Assembly (NCBI RefSeq): GCF_007827275.1
Contig: NZ_VISE01000001.1
Location: forward strand, 2,790,001-2,854,000
Direction: 5' to 3'
Length of the DNA stretch: 64,000 nucleotides
From: Gillisia sp. Hel_I_86
Lineage (GTDB): Bacteria; Bacteroidota; Bacteroidia; Flavobacteriales; Flavobacteriaceae
Part shown: positions 8,453 to 16,850 of the stretch, piece by piece
How the letters are laid out: every line of letters begins with the position of its first letter
Position numbering within the stretch: position 1 is the stretch's first letter
Notes under the pieces: generated by a model
What the model was told of the DNA's origin: nothing
Seen by the model: only the letters and a program-made list of their open reading frames with translations
Databases searched by the model: none
Translations under genes and position numbers: made by a program

Positions 8453-8860
8453 ATGAAAAGGGCAGGTATTTGGATAGACCGAAAAAAAGCAATTATTATT
8501 ACGCTGGAAAATAGGGGGACAAAAATAGAAAAAGTGGTCTCTAAAGTTGAAAATACAGATAGTGATTTTAGCGGATTAAAAGATTTCGACAAAAGCGGGG
8601 CGCTAGAAATAGTGAAAGATCGAAAAGTATTGGAGATTAAAAAGCATGCTATTAAAAATTACTTTAAGCAAATTGTTTCGTATTTAGAAGATTTGGATAG
8701 CATCGTAATTTATGGCCCGGCAGATATGCCCTTGATTTTTAACAAGGAGTTGGAAACAAATTATCCCAAACTACACAAGAACGTAATAGACGTCTTAAAA
8801 GCCGATAGTATGACTGAGAATCAAATAAAGGCAATGGTTTCCAATTATTACAAGGTTTAA
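8453..8860 (+). CDS. Small eRF1/host-attachment-like protein
   Basis: 135 residues, cytoplasmic. It starts MKRAGIWIDRKKAIII, a beta-hairpin like the opening of bacterial proteins related to archaeal/eukaryotic release factor 1 domains (baeRF group). A second strand reads LEDLDSIVIYGPADM, as in the nucleotide- or RNA-binding half of that fold. No catalytic GGQ motif is visible. Small proteins of this kind often accompany usp and hsp20 genes. It lies between a usp gene and the ATP-cone gene in one operon. Family placement is tentative; function unknown. Confidence 0.6.
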   Translation: MKRAGIWIDRKKAIIITLENRGTKIEKVVSKVENTDSDFSGLKDFDKSGALEIVKDRKVLEIKKHAIKNYFKQIVSYLEDLDSIVIYGPADMPLIFNKELETNYPKLHKNVIDVLKADSMTENQIKAMVSNYYKV

Positions 8861-8885
8861 CTGCATGTTTTTATAGAAACAACCC

Positions 8886-9731
8886 ATGGGCAATGAAGAA
8901 ATTTTTATAGAGAAATCTTCGGGCGAAGGAGAGAAGTTTTCAATTTCAAAACTGCATAATTCGTTAAAGAGGAGCGGGGCAGATAGGGCTACCATAAAGA
9001 AAATTATAGACGTTGTGAGCAATGAATTGTATCAAGGAATTTCCACAAAGGAAATTTATAATCGAGCCTTCGCATTATTAAAAAAGAACAAACCAATATA
9101 TGCCTCAAGATACAAGCTTAAAAATGCCATTTATGAACTTGGTCCCACGGGATTTCCTTTTGAAAAATTTATTGGTGCTTTACTTGAATTTTCTGGATAC
9201 TCCATAAAAATTGGTTCGATTTTACAAGGTAAATGTGTAACACATGAGGTAGATGTAATTGCAAAAAAGAAGGAAGAATACATCGTAGCAGAATGTAAAT
9301 TCCATAGCGATCGCAGCAAAAAGTGCGATGTGAAAGTCCCCCTCTATATCCATTCCAGATATCAAGACATCCTGGTAAATTATAAAAATTCCAAAAGCTG
9401 TCCTAATGAAGGTTGGGTAGTAACCAATACGCAGTTTACAAAAGATGCTTTAATTTACGGGAAGTGCAGTGGCTTGCATTTGTTAAGTTGGGATTATCCT
9501 CTGGACAATGGGATAAAGGATAGAATAGACCGGCTTAGATTATATCCTGTTACAGTCTCCACCCTTTTAACCATTAGAGAAAAACAATTCCTTTTAAGCA
9601 GGGATATAGTCTTGCTACGACAGCTTTTAAAGGATAAATTTTATTTGGACCATTTGGGCATTTCAGAAAAAAGAATAGAGAAGATTTTTAAAGAAATTAA
9701 TACGCTTTGTAACCATATGAAAATTCACTGA
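8886..9731 (+). CDS. ATP-cone domain fused to Mrr-like PD-(D/E)XK nuclease domain
   Basis: 281 residues. Residues about 5-90 form an ATP-cone (EGEKFSISKLHNSLKRSGA at its start), the nucleotide-sensing module best known from ribonucleotide reductase and NrdR. Residues about 95-190 look like a restriction-endonuclease-fold domain: FEKFIGALLEFSGY, then THEVDVIAKKKEEYIVAECK, giving the D...ExK catalytic arrangement (Asp in EVDVI, Glu-x-Lys in AECK). A helical tail of about 90 residues follows. This suggests a nuclease gated by ATP/dATP level; target unknown. Fourth-from-last component of a stress operon; its TGA stop overlaps the ATG of the decayed beta-CASP gene (ATGA), showing former translational coupling. 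Confidence 0.8.
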   Translation: MGNEEIFIEKSSGEGEKFSISKLHNSLKRSGADRATIKKIIDVVSNELYQGISTKEIYNRAFALLKKNKPIYASRYKLKNAIYELGPTGFPFEKFIGALLEFSGYSIKIGSILQGKCVTHEVDVIAKKKEEYIVAECKFHSDRSKKCDVKVPLYIHSRYQDILVNYKNSKSCPNEGWVVTNTQFTKDALIYGKCSGLHLLSWDYPLDNGIKDRIDRLRLYPVTVSTLLTIREKQFLLSRDIVLLRQLLKDKFYLDHLGISEKRIEKIFKEINTLCNHMKIH

Positions 9732-10375
9732 TGCCATCTATAAAAATTCATTTTTCAGGAGTGTATTGTACGCTAACTGGTTCGAAATTTTATTGAAATT
9801 GAGTGGGCACTATCTAAACTGATTGCAGATTTTTCAAGCACTCAAAGGGTTACGAATACAAAATTGGGAACCTTTCCCACTGAATGCTTTCACCATGGAT
9901 TGTGTGCAACCAACCCATGGGTATTTAGATATACCGGTATTTGCCAAAGTTGGTGAAGCAAAGGTATCGTGGGAAAGATCATTGAAACAGGATCCATCCT
10001 AGCCATCACTGAAATCATTTTGAGGGATAGTGCCAAAATTCATGAAGAAGGTAGAGAAAGAACAAATAAAGGGTTTTTTTTTAAGCCTAAAGAAAGAGTT
10101 TCGGTAAAGCTCATCGAACTAATTAATGAAACCATACACAATAGAGCGACGCTTGTTATTCTATTGTTTGCTTCGGAAAGATTACAAATCTTAATGTTCA
10201 TACTATGAAAACCCTACAACGAAAATCGCACTCCTCATATTTCAATTTTTATAGATGGTCCATTGAACAATAATGTAGTAGCTGTTTTTCAATAATTTCC
10301 GGGTTGGCACAAACTTCTGTTGGATGAATTTATTGCGATGCAAAAGCGAATGAATATCATAACATAATTACTGAC
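9731..10375 (+). pseudogene. Decayed MBL-fold beta-CASP ribonuclease-like gene
   Basis: No intact frame exists here, but three-frame reading recovers ordered fragments of one family, the metallo-beta-lactamase/beta-CASP RNA-processing proteins. They are: an N-terminus KIHFSGVYCTLTGSKF (9740s); DCVQPTHGYLD, a damaged HxHxDH motif (about 9900-9935); ITEIILRDSAKIHEEG (about 10000-10055); a strand matching the beta-CASP core (about 10150-10200); and ISIFIDGPLNNNVV then FPGWHKLLLDEF (about 10240-10335). Stops, frameshifts and deletions separate them, and the C-terminal third is missing. Its ATG overlaps the preceding stop, so it was once the last gene of the usp/ATP-cone operon. Confidence 0.75.
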
Positions 10376-10381
10376 TTCAAC

Positions 10382-10424
10382 TGATAATTATCATTGCATT
10401 TTCCTTTTTCCAATTGTACTTTCA
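10382..10424 (+). promoter_or_regulatory. TGA-N6-TCA operator and -7 element for hsp20
   Basis: TGATAATTATCA (10382-10393), then TACTTTCA (10417-10424) after 23 bp. The Hsp20 start codon is at 10460. This site remained intact although the gene upstream of it decayed. Confidence 0.75.
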
Positions 10425-10459
10425 AATGAAATTAATTATTAATCTTAAAAAACAATATT

Positions 10460-10879
10460 ATGTCTTTAGTAAAATTTAAAAGAAGGGGTTTTCCTTGGTT
10501 GGATAACGATAATTTTTTTGAAAACGATTTTATCGCTTCTTCAAGAAACCTTCCAGCAATGAATGTGAAAGATAATCCAAAAAACATTGAAATTGAAATG
10601 GCCGTCCCAGGATTTTCAAAAAAGGAGATGGAAGTATCATTAGAAAATGGTATCCTCCATGTTTCTGCAGAAAAGAGTAAAGAAGAGAAAACAGGAGACG
10701 AAGATTATACTCGAAAAGAGTTTGAATACAGCTCCTTTGACAGAAAACTGCAAATTCCACCTACGGTAGATCAAGGTAAAGAGGTAGTGGCCAGTTATAA
10801 AGATGGAATCCTTAAACTGAAACTCGCAAAAAAGAATTCGGTTATAGAGCACCCAAAGAAGGTCATTAAAATTTCTTAG
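10460..10879 (+). CDS. Hsp20/alpha-crystallin small heat shock protein
   Basis: 139 residues, a normal length for the family. An N-terminal arm (1-35) precedes the alpha-crystallin domain (about 36-130): IEIEMAVPGFSKKEMEVSLE opens it, followed by ENGILHVSAE and the end strand YKDGILKLKLAKK, which contains the conserved GIL/L-x-L signature. ATP-independent holdase that keeps unfolding proteins soluble in the cytoplasm. The C-terminal I-x-I anchor may be served by VIKIS. It has the TGA-N6-TCA promoter rather than an obvious heat-shock element, so control by the stress/energy regulon is likely. Confidence 0.95.
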   Translation: MSLVKFKRRGFPWLDNDNFFENDFIASSRNLPAMNVKDNPKNIEIEMAVPGFSKKEMEVSLENGILHVSAEKSKEEKTGDEDYTRKEFEYSSFDRKLQIPPTVDQGKEVVASYKDGILKLKLAKKNSVIEHPKKVIKIS

Positions 10880-10928
10880 TTATACCTGATAAATAGAATA
10901 TTTATATCCCCCCGTTAAAAAACACAAG

Positions 10929-11372
10929 ATGAACACTAACTCATATAAAATGAAATATAAAGAATGGCGTAATCCCAGTAGTTTACACGAAGAAACCATA
11001 AGATGCATCTCTGAACTTGAATTTATAGATGATGAAATTCAGTTTTTAAGTGATCTTATAAAAGAGTTTACACTAGAACTTATTTCCGGTAAAAATTTTG
11101 AAGAAAGCAAAGCCATTATAAATGATCTTAGCGCTTATAAAAAAGCGTTGAAACCTTTGCTTAAGGAAATTGAAATTCATAAAAACGACCTACAAACCCT
11201 TTTAGACGATATAGATATTCCAGATGAAGAAGATGACTACCAAATAGTTCATGACAAACTTATATCTGAAGCTAGGGCCTATAACTTAAAAGTAAGAAAG
11301 TTAAAAACTAAAATTTTTGGCCTTATAAAAGAAATCATGAAAGTTAGCAAACAAAAAAGATTGCTAAAATAG
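10929..11372 (+). CDS. Hypothetical helical protein
   Basis: 147 residues, charged and rich in Lys, Glu, Ile and Leu; most of it can be read as long amphipathic helices with coiled-coil character (30-75, 80-105, 115-147). No signal peptide. No family recognised. It follows hsp20 by 49 bp and ends one codon before the lipoprotein frame opens, so the three genes are probably co-transcribed. The context suggests a stress role without defining it. Confidence 0.65.
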   Translation: MNTNSYKMKYKEWRNPSSLHEETIRCISELEFIDDEIQFLSDLIKEFTLELISGKNFEESKAIINDLSAYKKALKPLLKEIEIHKNDLQTLLDDIDIPDEEDDYQIVHDKLISEARAYNLKVRKLKTKIFGLIKEIMKVSKQKRLLK

Positions 11373-11387
11373 TTGAACTCAGGATAT

Positions 11388-12044
11388 ATGAAAGCTGTAC
11401 CAATTCCCAGAAAAAATGAAGTTCATATAGTTGGAATTCTACTATGCTTTCTATTTATAAGTTGCTCCTCCACTAATTTAGTAGAACAATACACAAATCC
11501 AGCTCTACAAAATTTAAAAATCAAAAAAGTTTTGGTTATTGGAATGACCCCTGATATAGAGGTTCGAAGAATCTTTGAAAAAAAGGTAGCAGACGAATTC
11601 TATAAGCGGGATGTGATTGCCGTAGAGAGTATCGATTTTTTTGAAAAATCGTTTGCAGAAAACCAAAAATCCGAGGAGCAATTAAATCAAATTCAAGAAC
11701 AATTAATAGAAGCAAACTTTGATGCTGTTTTGTTGGCCAAAGTTACAGGACAAGAAGAAAAAGTGGGAGTGGCCCAAGCCTACAGGGATTTTTTAAGGGA
11801 TTTTAATTCTTTTACAGATTACTATTATTACAATCAGGAAATTTACGGAAGTCAGGAATCTGAAAATTATGTGCTTTACCACACAGAAACTGCACTTTAT
11901 TGTTTGTGTCCTGCAACCGAACGGCAAGTACTGTGGAAGGCAACTATAGATATCGTTGATACGGAACGTTTGGTTAAGAATATAAATGATTATATAAAAG
12001 TGCTATTTAAAAGTTTGAAGGATGGCCGGGTCCTTTTGAAATAA
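11388..12044 (+). CDS. Lipoprotein of unknown function
   Basis: 218 residues from ATG 11388; a TTG at 11373 would add five. The N-terminus has a basic start, a hydrophobic stretch (VGILLCFLFISC) and lipobox FISC, so export and lipidation are expected. The body begins KKVLVIGMTPDIEVRRIFE and continues with a helix rich in Glu and Gln, then strands near FDAVLLAKVTG. This looks like the outer-membrane-associated lipoproteins with a TolB-N-like or periplasmic-binding start, but no family is certain. Sits 15 bp after the helical protein gene, in the hsp20 transcription unit. Confidence 0.65.
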   Translation: MKAVPIPRKNEVHIVGILLCFLFISCSSTNLVEQYTNPALQNLKIKKVLVIGMTPDIEVRRIFEKKVADEFYKRDVIAVESIDFFEKSFAENQKSEEQLNQIQEQLIEANFDAVLLAKVTGQEEKVGVAQAYRDFLRDFNSFTDYYYYNQEIYGSQESENYVLYHTETALYCLCPATERQVLWKATIDIVDTERLVKNINDYIKVLFKSLKDGRVLLK

Positions 12045-12092
12045 CATTTGGTTATATCCATTTTTCATCCAACACGGCAGCTTCTCCTCTAG

Positions 12093-12106
12093 TCACCCAG
12101 TCCCGA
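12093..12106. repeat. Dispersed repeat fragment, TCACCCAGTCCCGA
   Basis: The 14-mer TCACCCAGTCCCGA occurs here and at 28540-28553, both in non-coding DNA. The surrounding 12045-12294 segment has no coding signal. It resembles the short extragenic repeats scattered through flavobacterial genomes. Confidence 0.45.
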
Positions 12107-12338
12107 CGCTACGGAAAGTTTCAGGGTCTCGTTTGGACTTACTGGATGCTGAACAATCCCAAGATAGGTAACAGTGTGACAAACCCCTGAATATAGATAG
12201 GTAATAGTAAGTACGGTACAAAAACGGACAATCAGTAAGATTTTTGAGTATCAATTAAGACTCAATTGATAAAAGCTACACAATCCTTTTTCATTGGTAT
12301 TATTTAATAACCTATTAGGAACACTACAAAATAGTATC

Positions 12339-13184
12339 TTAAGAATTCAATTTGTGCAGTATCAAAAGAGGGACACTGGATCCATAGCTCATTTTTGTTC
12401 TTTCGGAACCAAAAATAAAGCGTTCCAGAAAAGATTCTTTTTCATCAAGGAACATGGCATGAAGATCTATATGTAAAAGTTGTACAACAGTACTTATGAC
12501 CATCGCGGCTGGAATTCTATTAACAACAGAAAATTTGTAATTAATATCCTTAAAAAGTCTTTTGATTCTAGCATTGTCTTTTTTGACGCTTGTGGTAATG
12601 GGGTTGTTGTTTAGCTCTACCACATTCACTTTGGGTTCATGCCTCGCTATTATTTCCTTTAAAATTGAAATTCCAGCACTACTAAAATCTTCAGATCTAA
12701 AAGTTGAAAAAAGTATATTTTCTATTTTCGAGAATTTAAATTTTTCAGGAATAATTAATACCGGACATTGGATGTTTCTTATTACCCGTATGGTATTGCT
12801 GCCAAATACTATTTCCCTAGCATTTGTGGTCCCATTTGTACCCATTATAATAAGATCTATTTTATGGGAGGCTAAGGTTTCGTTTATAGCATTAACAAGA
12901 TTATCAAAATCAAAAATCGGTTTAAATGTATAGGCTTCGTGGAGAAATTGCAGTTTATATTTTTTGATCAATTTTTTCAACTGCTTCTTGTTATCATTTG
13001 CGATCGTTTCATAAATTGAAGCTTCCGGTGCTGCTGTTACCAAATCTGCAGATAGAAAATCTGAAGATTTTTGAACATTCAGAATATAGAAATTACAGCT
13101 ATTTCCTTTAAAGAATTCAAGCGCATACTCTATAGCATTCAAAGAGTTCTCAGAGAAATCTGTAGGTAATAGGATATTTTTCAT
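12339..13184 (-). CDS. Universal stress protein, tandem UspA domains (paralogue 6)
   Basis: 281 residues starting MKNILLPTDFSENSLNAI. First-domain ATP loop GTNG-x9-GSN (about 117-131), followed by CPVLIIPEKF, the usual last strand. The second domain begins NILFSTFRSE, clearly decayed, and has no loop. It is transcribed against the rest of the island and has its own operator at 13234, divergent from the WG-repeat/ATPase unit. Most similar by eye to paralogue 1. Confidence 0.9.
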   Translation of the reverse strand: MKNILLPTDFSENSLNAIEYALEFFKGNSCNFYILNVQKSSDFLSADLVTAAPEASIYETIANDNKKQLKKLIKKYKLQFLHEAYTFKPIFDFDNLVNAINETLASHKIDLIIMGTNGTTNAREIVFGSNTIRVIRNIQCPVLIIPEKFKFSKIENILFSTFRSEDFSSAGISILKEIIARHEPKVNVVELNNNPITTSVKKDNARIKRLFKDINYKFSVVNRIPAAMVISTVVQLLHIDLHAMFLDEKESFLERFIFGSERTKMSYGSSVPLLILHKLNS

Positions 13185-13202
13185 CGCAGTAGATTATAAG
13201 AA

Positions 13203-13245
13203 TAAAAGTAGGTGTAAACCAAGTATAAAAGAATGATAAAAGTCA
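13203..13245 (-). promoter_or_regulatory. TGA-N6-TCA operator and -7 element, usp gene at 13184
   Basis: TGATAAAAGTCA (13234-13245) keeps the TGA and TCA half-sites but has an imperfect centre. On the minus strand TACTTTTA (13210 down to 13203) begins 23 bp away and leads to the ATG at 13184. Confidence 0.7.
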
Positions 13246-13364
13246 TGTTAACCTTGGGTAGAGGGTATTATAAAAGCCTTGGAGGTGAAGGATCCCTAAT
13301 AATTTAAAATTCTTCTAAAAGCATAGCGAAGTTGAATGTTGACCTCTAGTTTTTCAATTAAAAG

Positions 13365-13407
13365 TGATCAATATCATTTAAAATGTGACGCGATGCTTTT
13401 AACTTTA
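13365..13407 (+). promoter_or_regulatory. TGA-N6-TCA operator and -7 element, WG-repeat/ATPase unit
   Basis: TGATCAATATCA (13365-13376) is followed after 23 bp by TAACTTTA (13400-13407). The start codon is at 13429. With the site at 13234 it makes a divergent promoter region in which each gene has its own operator. Confidence 0.73.
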
Positions 13408-13428
13408 GGAAAATAAAACACTTGCGTT

Positions 13429-14046
13429 ATGAGAACAACAGTATTTACTTTCGGGTTAATTATTTTAAGCTGTCTGGGTTTTGCTCAGGATATTAAAGAT
13501 TTAAATTTTATAGCTCCATTTAAGGAGGGCTTGGCGGCTGTTCAGAGGGATGGGGATTGGGGTTTTATAGATGAGTCTGGAGCTTTGGTGATAGATTTTA
13601 GAAAAGATGTGGTGATATTGCCTGTGGAGGAAGAAGGCAAATCAAAATTCCCCTATTTTAAAGAAGGGATGTGCCTTATCCAAAAAACAGTAAAAGACAT
13701 TCCTTTCTATGGTTTTATGGATACATCGGGAACAATTGTAATTGATCCCGTATATATAAATGCCACTAATTTTAAAGATGGCATGGCAATAGTAGGGGAG
13801 CTTACCAAAGAGAGCCTTGGTAGGAATGATCTTTTGGACAAAAGGGTCGTAAACTACAGTTTTTCAGAAATAGCTATAGACAAGTCTGGAAAGCTCTTAT
13901 ATTTTCTTACAGATCCCCAACACGTAACGTTGGATAAAAAATATTTAAGGAAACTTCCAAAGATCAAATCTACCGTGCTCAATGAAAAATTAATTGCTGT
14001 TCCAAGTAAAACAACAAAAAATTGGACGGTCATGAGACTACATTAA
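13429..14046 (+). CDS. Exported WG-repeat protein
   Basis: 205 residues with a cleavable signal peptide (TVFTFGLIILSCLGFAQ). Two or three WG repeats follow: FKEGLAAVQRDGDWGFIDES, then FKEGMCLIQK with YGFMDTSG, and FKDGMAIVGE. WG repeats form beta-propeller-like surfaces of unclear ligand, usually periplasmic in Bacteroidota. The gene carries the stress-type promoter and is followed by the ATPase gene after 102 bp without a clear terminator, so the pair may be one unit. Shorter than typical multi-repeat WG proteins. Confidence 0.8.
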   Translation: MRTTVFTFGLIILSCLGFAQDIKDLNFIAPFKEGLAAVQRDGDWGFIDESGALVIDFRKDVVILPVEEEGKSKFPYFKEGMCLIQKTVKDIPFYGFMDTSGTIVIDPVYINATNFKDGMAIVGELTKESLGRNDLLDKRVVNYSFSEIAIDKSGKLLYFLTDPQHVTLDKKYLRKLPKIKSTVLNEKLIAVPSKTTKNWTVMRLH

Positions 14047-14148
14047 TCCATGTTTTAACTTCCATACGTGTTGTTTTTCAGCGTTACTATTTCTCTGATT
14101 TTCAAAAACGTTTCACTAATTTTTATATTTTCAATATATTTTAACGAT

Positions 14149-16794
14149 ATGGGAAATGCTTATACACTTACTGTTGAATCCCTTTTAAAACAGTTGGAAG
14201 TAGATCCTTTGGAAGGATTAAGCGAGAAAGAAGTTGAAGATAGAACGAAGAAATATGGCGCCAATATTTTTAAAGTTAAAAAAGCTAAAAGTTGGGCTCT
14301 CATACTTTTAAACCAATTTTTAAATCCGATAGTTTATATACTGGTAGCAGCCACAATTTTAGCCTTTTTGTTTCAGGATTGGCTAGAAGGAATTGCGGTT
14401 ATAATAGTAATCCTCTTAAATGCTGTAATTGGATTTACTATGGAGCTAAAAGCAACCCGAATGATAGAGTCCTTGCAAAAAAGCGCTCAATTGTTGTCTA
14501 CAGTATTAAGAAATGGGAAGGTTCACAGTATTGCAGCCGCCAATTTGGTTCCAGGGGATGTGCTCATTCTCTCTCCGGGAACTATTGTAGGTGCAGATGC
14601 CCGTATTATCCATCAGGAGGGTATTGCCGTTACCGAATCGGCTCTAACAGGGGAAAGTGACCAAGTTACAAAATCAGAAAAAGCACTAGAGGTAGATACC
14701 CCTGTTTATAAAAGAAGCAATATGGTGTTTAAGGGCACCATCATAAATAAAGGGCATGCAAAGGCAATTGTAACTGCAACCGGGTCTCAAACAGAATTGG
14801 GTTCCATCAATAAATTAGTTCAAGAAGCAATTAAAGAAGATACCCCGCTGGGTAAACGATTAAATCGTTTAAGCCATAGGCTTATTTTTCTCACCATTTT
14901 CTTAATCATGATAATTATAATCATTGGTTATATAGAAGGGGAAGATTGGGAAATATTGATTAAAACCAGCATAGCACTTGCCGTTGCTGCAATTCCAGAA
15001 GGGTTGCCCATAGTCGCCACAATTACCCTTGCTCACGGTATGGTAAAATTATCCAAGCAAAGGGTAATTATAAAAAGACTAGAAGCCGTGCAAACCCTTG
15101 GCGAGATCACAATGATGTGTACAGATAAAACAGGAACCCTTACACTGGACAAAATGAATGTGGCACAAGTGGTTTTGGAAGACAAAACTATCATGGCATC
15201 GTCATTGAACCCTAACAGGGATGGAGAATCTTCCAAAAACTCGGGACTTTCATTTCTAAAATTTATTGAAGTGAGTATTCTGTGCAACAATGCCCTCGTT
15301 CAAGATGAAAATTCCAGTGGAGACTCCCTAGAGATTGCATTAATTGTTTTTGCTGAAGAGTTGGGACATAACGCACGAGATTTTAAGTCTAAATACCCAA
15401 AAGTCCATGAAATTCCATTTGATGAAAATGATAAATTCATGGCTACCTTAAATAAATATGGAGATACCTTTCAAATTTGTGTCAAGGGAGCACTGGAAAT
15501 CGTTTTGAATAGGTGCAGCTCGGGATTGGACGAAGATGGGGATAAGATCCAACTAGATAGGGGTAAGTGGCTTCAAGCGTCGGAAGAAATTGCAAGCCGG
15601 GGATTACGGGTATTAGGCTTTGCATATAAGGAAACTGAAAAAACCACTATAGAGGGACAAATTCATGATCTCATATTTATTGGGATCGTTGGGTTTTTGG
15701 ATCCTCCAAGATCTGATGTTCGACAAGCAATAGAAACCTATAAAAAAGCCGGTATAAAAGTAACCATGATCACAGGGGATCAATTGGCTACTGCGCAAAA
15801 GATTGCTGAAGAGATTAATTTATTGGTTCCAGGCGAGGATAATGAAAAGAAGGTTATTCATGGCGACATGATAAAGGATTTGGATAGTGCAGACCTGGAT
15901 TTTAAAAACAAACTGCTGCACGCAAATGTTTTTGCACGGATAATTCCAGAGCAAAAACTACAATTGGTAGCGTTTTTCCAAAAGAACAATCATGTAGTAG
16001 GAATGATGGGAGATGGAATCAACGACACTCCTGCGCTTCGAAAGGCCGATATAGGAATCGCCATGGGTATTCGAGGTACAGATGCGGCAAAAGAGGTGGC
16101 AGATGTAATCTTACTGGATGATAAATTTGCTTCAACAGAATTAACGATAAGGCAGGGAAGAACTATTTTTAGGAATATTAGGCAGTTCGTTGTGTATCTT
16201 TTATCCTGTAACCTGGCTGAAATACTTTCAGTAGTGATCGCTGCGCTCATAAATATTCCGCTACCTCTTCTACCCTTACAAATTCTTTATCTCAATCTAG
16301 TAACAGATACATTTCCGGCATTGGCCCTTGGAATGGGGAAAGGCGAAAAAGTGATCATGGAGCGACCTCCAAGAAATCCTCAAGAGCAAATTATCACTCC
16401 TTTGCTCTGGCGATCAGTAATAGTGTATGGGCTATGTGTTACGTTCATTGTGACGGGTGTTACTTTGTATACGCACTTTGTCTTAAAATTGCCAAGTAGC
16501 GTAGTAAATAATATTTCTTTTTATACCCTGGTGTGGACACAGTTACTTCATGTCTTTAATATTCCATCTCGTATTCATTCTTTTTTTAATAATGAAGTAG
16601 TGCACAATAAATGGGTTTGGGCGGCCATGGTACTCTCTGTACTTCTAGTTGTTATTGCTTATTTGATCCCTGCTGTTCGAGAGGCATTATCCCTTTTACC
16701 CTTAACTATAGAACAATATCTAATTGTATTTTTTGCAGGGATATCTTCGGTAGTGATAATCCAGGTGTTCAAGAGAATTGGAATTACAGAATAA
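14149..16794 (+). CDS. P-type cation-transporting ATPase, Ca2+-like (P2 type)
   Basis: 881 residues from ATG 14149 (MGNAYTLTVESLLKQ); an ATG at 14068 would add 27 hydrophobic residues absent from the family. Motifs: N-terminal cation-ATPase domain, TGES actuator loop (SALTGESDQ), phosphorylation site DKTGTLT with Asp326, MITGDQ, and MMGDGINDTPAL hinge. Membrane helix 4 has PEGLP and helix 6 NLVTDTFPALALG, both typical of Ca2+ or Na+ pumps of the SERCA/PMA-like group. It should use ATP to expel a cation across the inner membrane; the ion is not fixed by sequence. Probably shares the TGA-N6-TCA promoter at 13365. Such ATPases recur in usp/hsp20 clusters. Confidence 0.92.
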   Translation: MGNAYTLTVESLLKQLEVDPLEGLSEKEVEDRTKKYGANIFKVKKAKSWALILLNQFLNPIVYILVAATILAFLFQDWLEGIAVIIVILLNAVIGFTMELKATRMIESLQKSAQLLSTVLRNGKVHSIAAANLVPGDVLILSPGTIVGADARIIHQEGIAVTESALTGESDQVTKSEKALEVDTPVYKRSNMVFKGTIINKGHAKAIVTATGSQTELGSINKLVQEAIKEDTPLGKRLNRLSHRLIFLTIFLIMIIIIIGYIEGEDWEILIKTSIALAVAAIPEGLPIVATITLAHGMVKLSKQRVIIKRLEAVQTLGEITMMCTDKTGTLTLDKMNVAQVVLEDKTIMASSLNPNRDGESSKNSGLSFLKFIEVSILCNNALVQDENSSGDSLEIALIVFAEELGHNARDFKSKYPKVHEIPFDENDKFMATLNKYGDTFQICVKGALEIVLNRCSSGLDEDGDKIQLDRGKWLQASEEIASRGLRVLGFAYKETEKTTIEGQIHDLIFIGIVGFLDPPRSDVRQAIETYKKAGIKVTMITGDQLATAQKIAEEINLLVPGEDNEKKVIHGDMIKDLDSADLDFKNKLLHANVFARIIPEQKLQLVAFFQKNNHVVGMMGDGINDTPALRKADIGIAMGIRGTDAAKEVADVILLDDKFASTELTIRQGRTIFRNIRQFVVYLLSCNLAEILSVVIAALINIPLPLLPLQILYLNLVTDTFPALALGMGKGEKVIMERPPRNPQEQIITPLLWRSVIVYGLCVTFIVTGVTLYTHFVLKLPSSVVNNISFYTLVWTQLLHVFNIPSRIHSFFNNEVVHNKWVWAAMVLSVLLVVIAYLIPAVREALSLLPLTIEQYLIVFFAGISSVVIIQVFKRIGITE

Positions 16795-16850
16795 TTAGGA
16801 CTTCTTGGACTTTGAACAGACCATTTATTAACAGAAAAGCCATTAAAACA

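Noticed and set aside
9969-10208. Independent 79-codon gene
   Set aside because: Its sequence matches the middle of a beta-CASP protein and lies in line with other broken fragments, so it is part of the pseudogene.
12562-12933. Plus-strand frame of 123 codons
   Set aside because: It is the antisense of the usp gene at 12339-13184, which has clear UspA motifs; the plus-strand protein has no family features.
14080-14148. Separate TGA-N6-TCA operator for the P-type ATPase
   Set aside because: Only TGA-N3-TCA is present (near 14097), with the wrong spacing. The ATPase is more likely read from the promoter at 13365.
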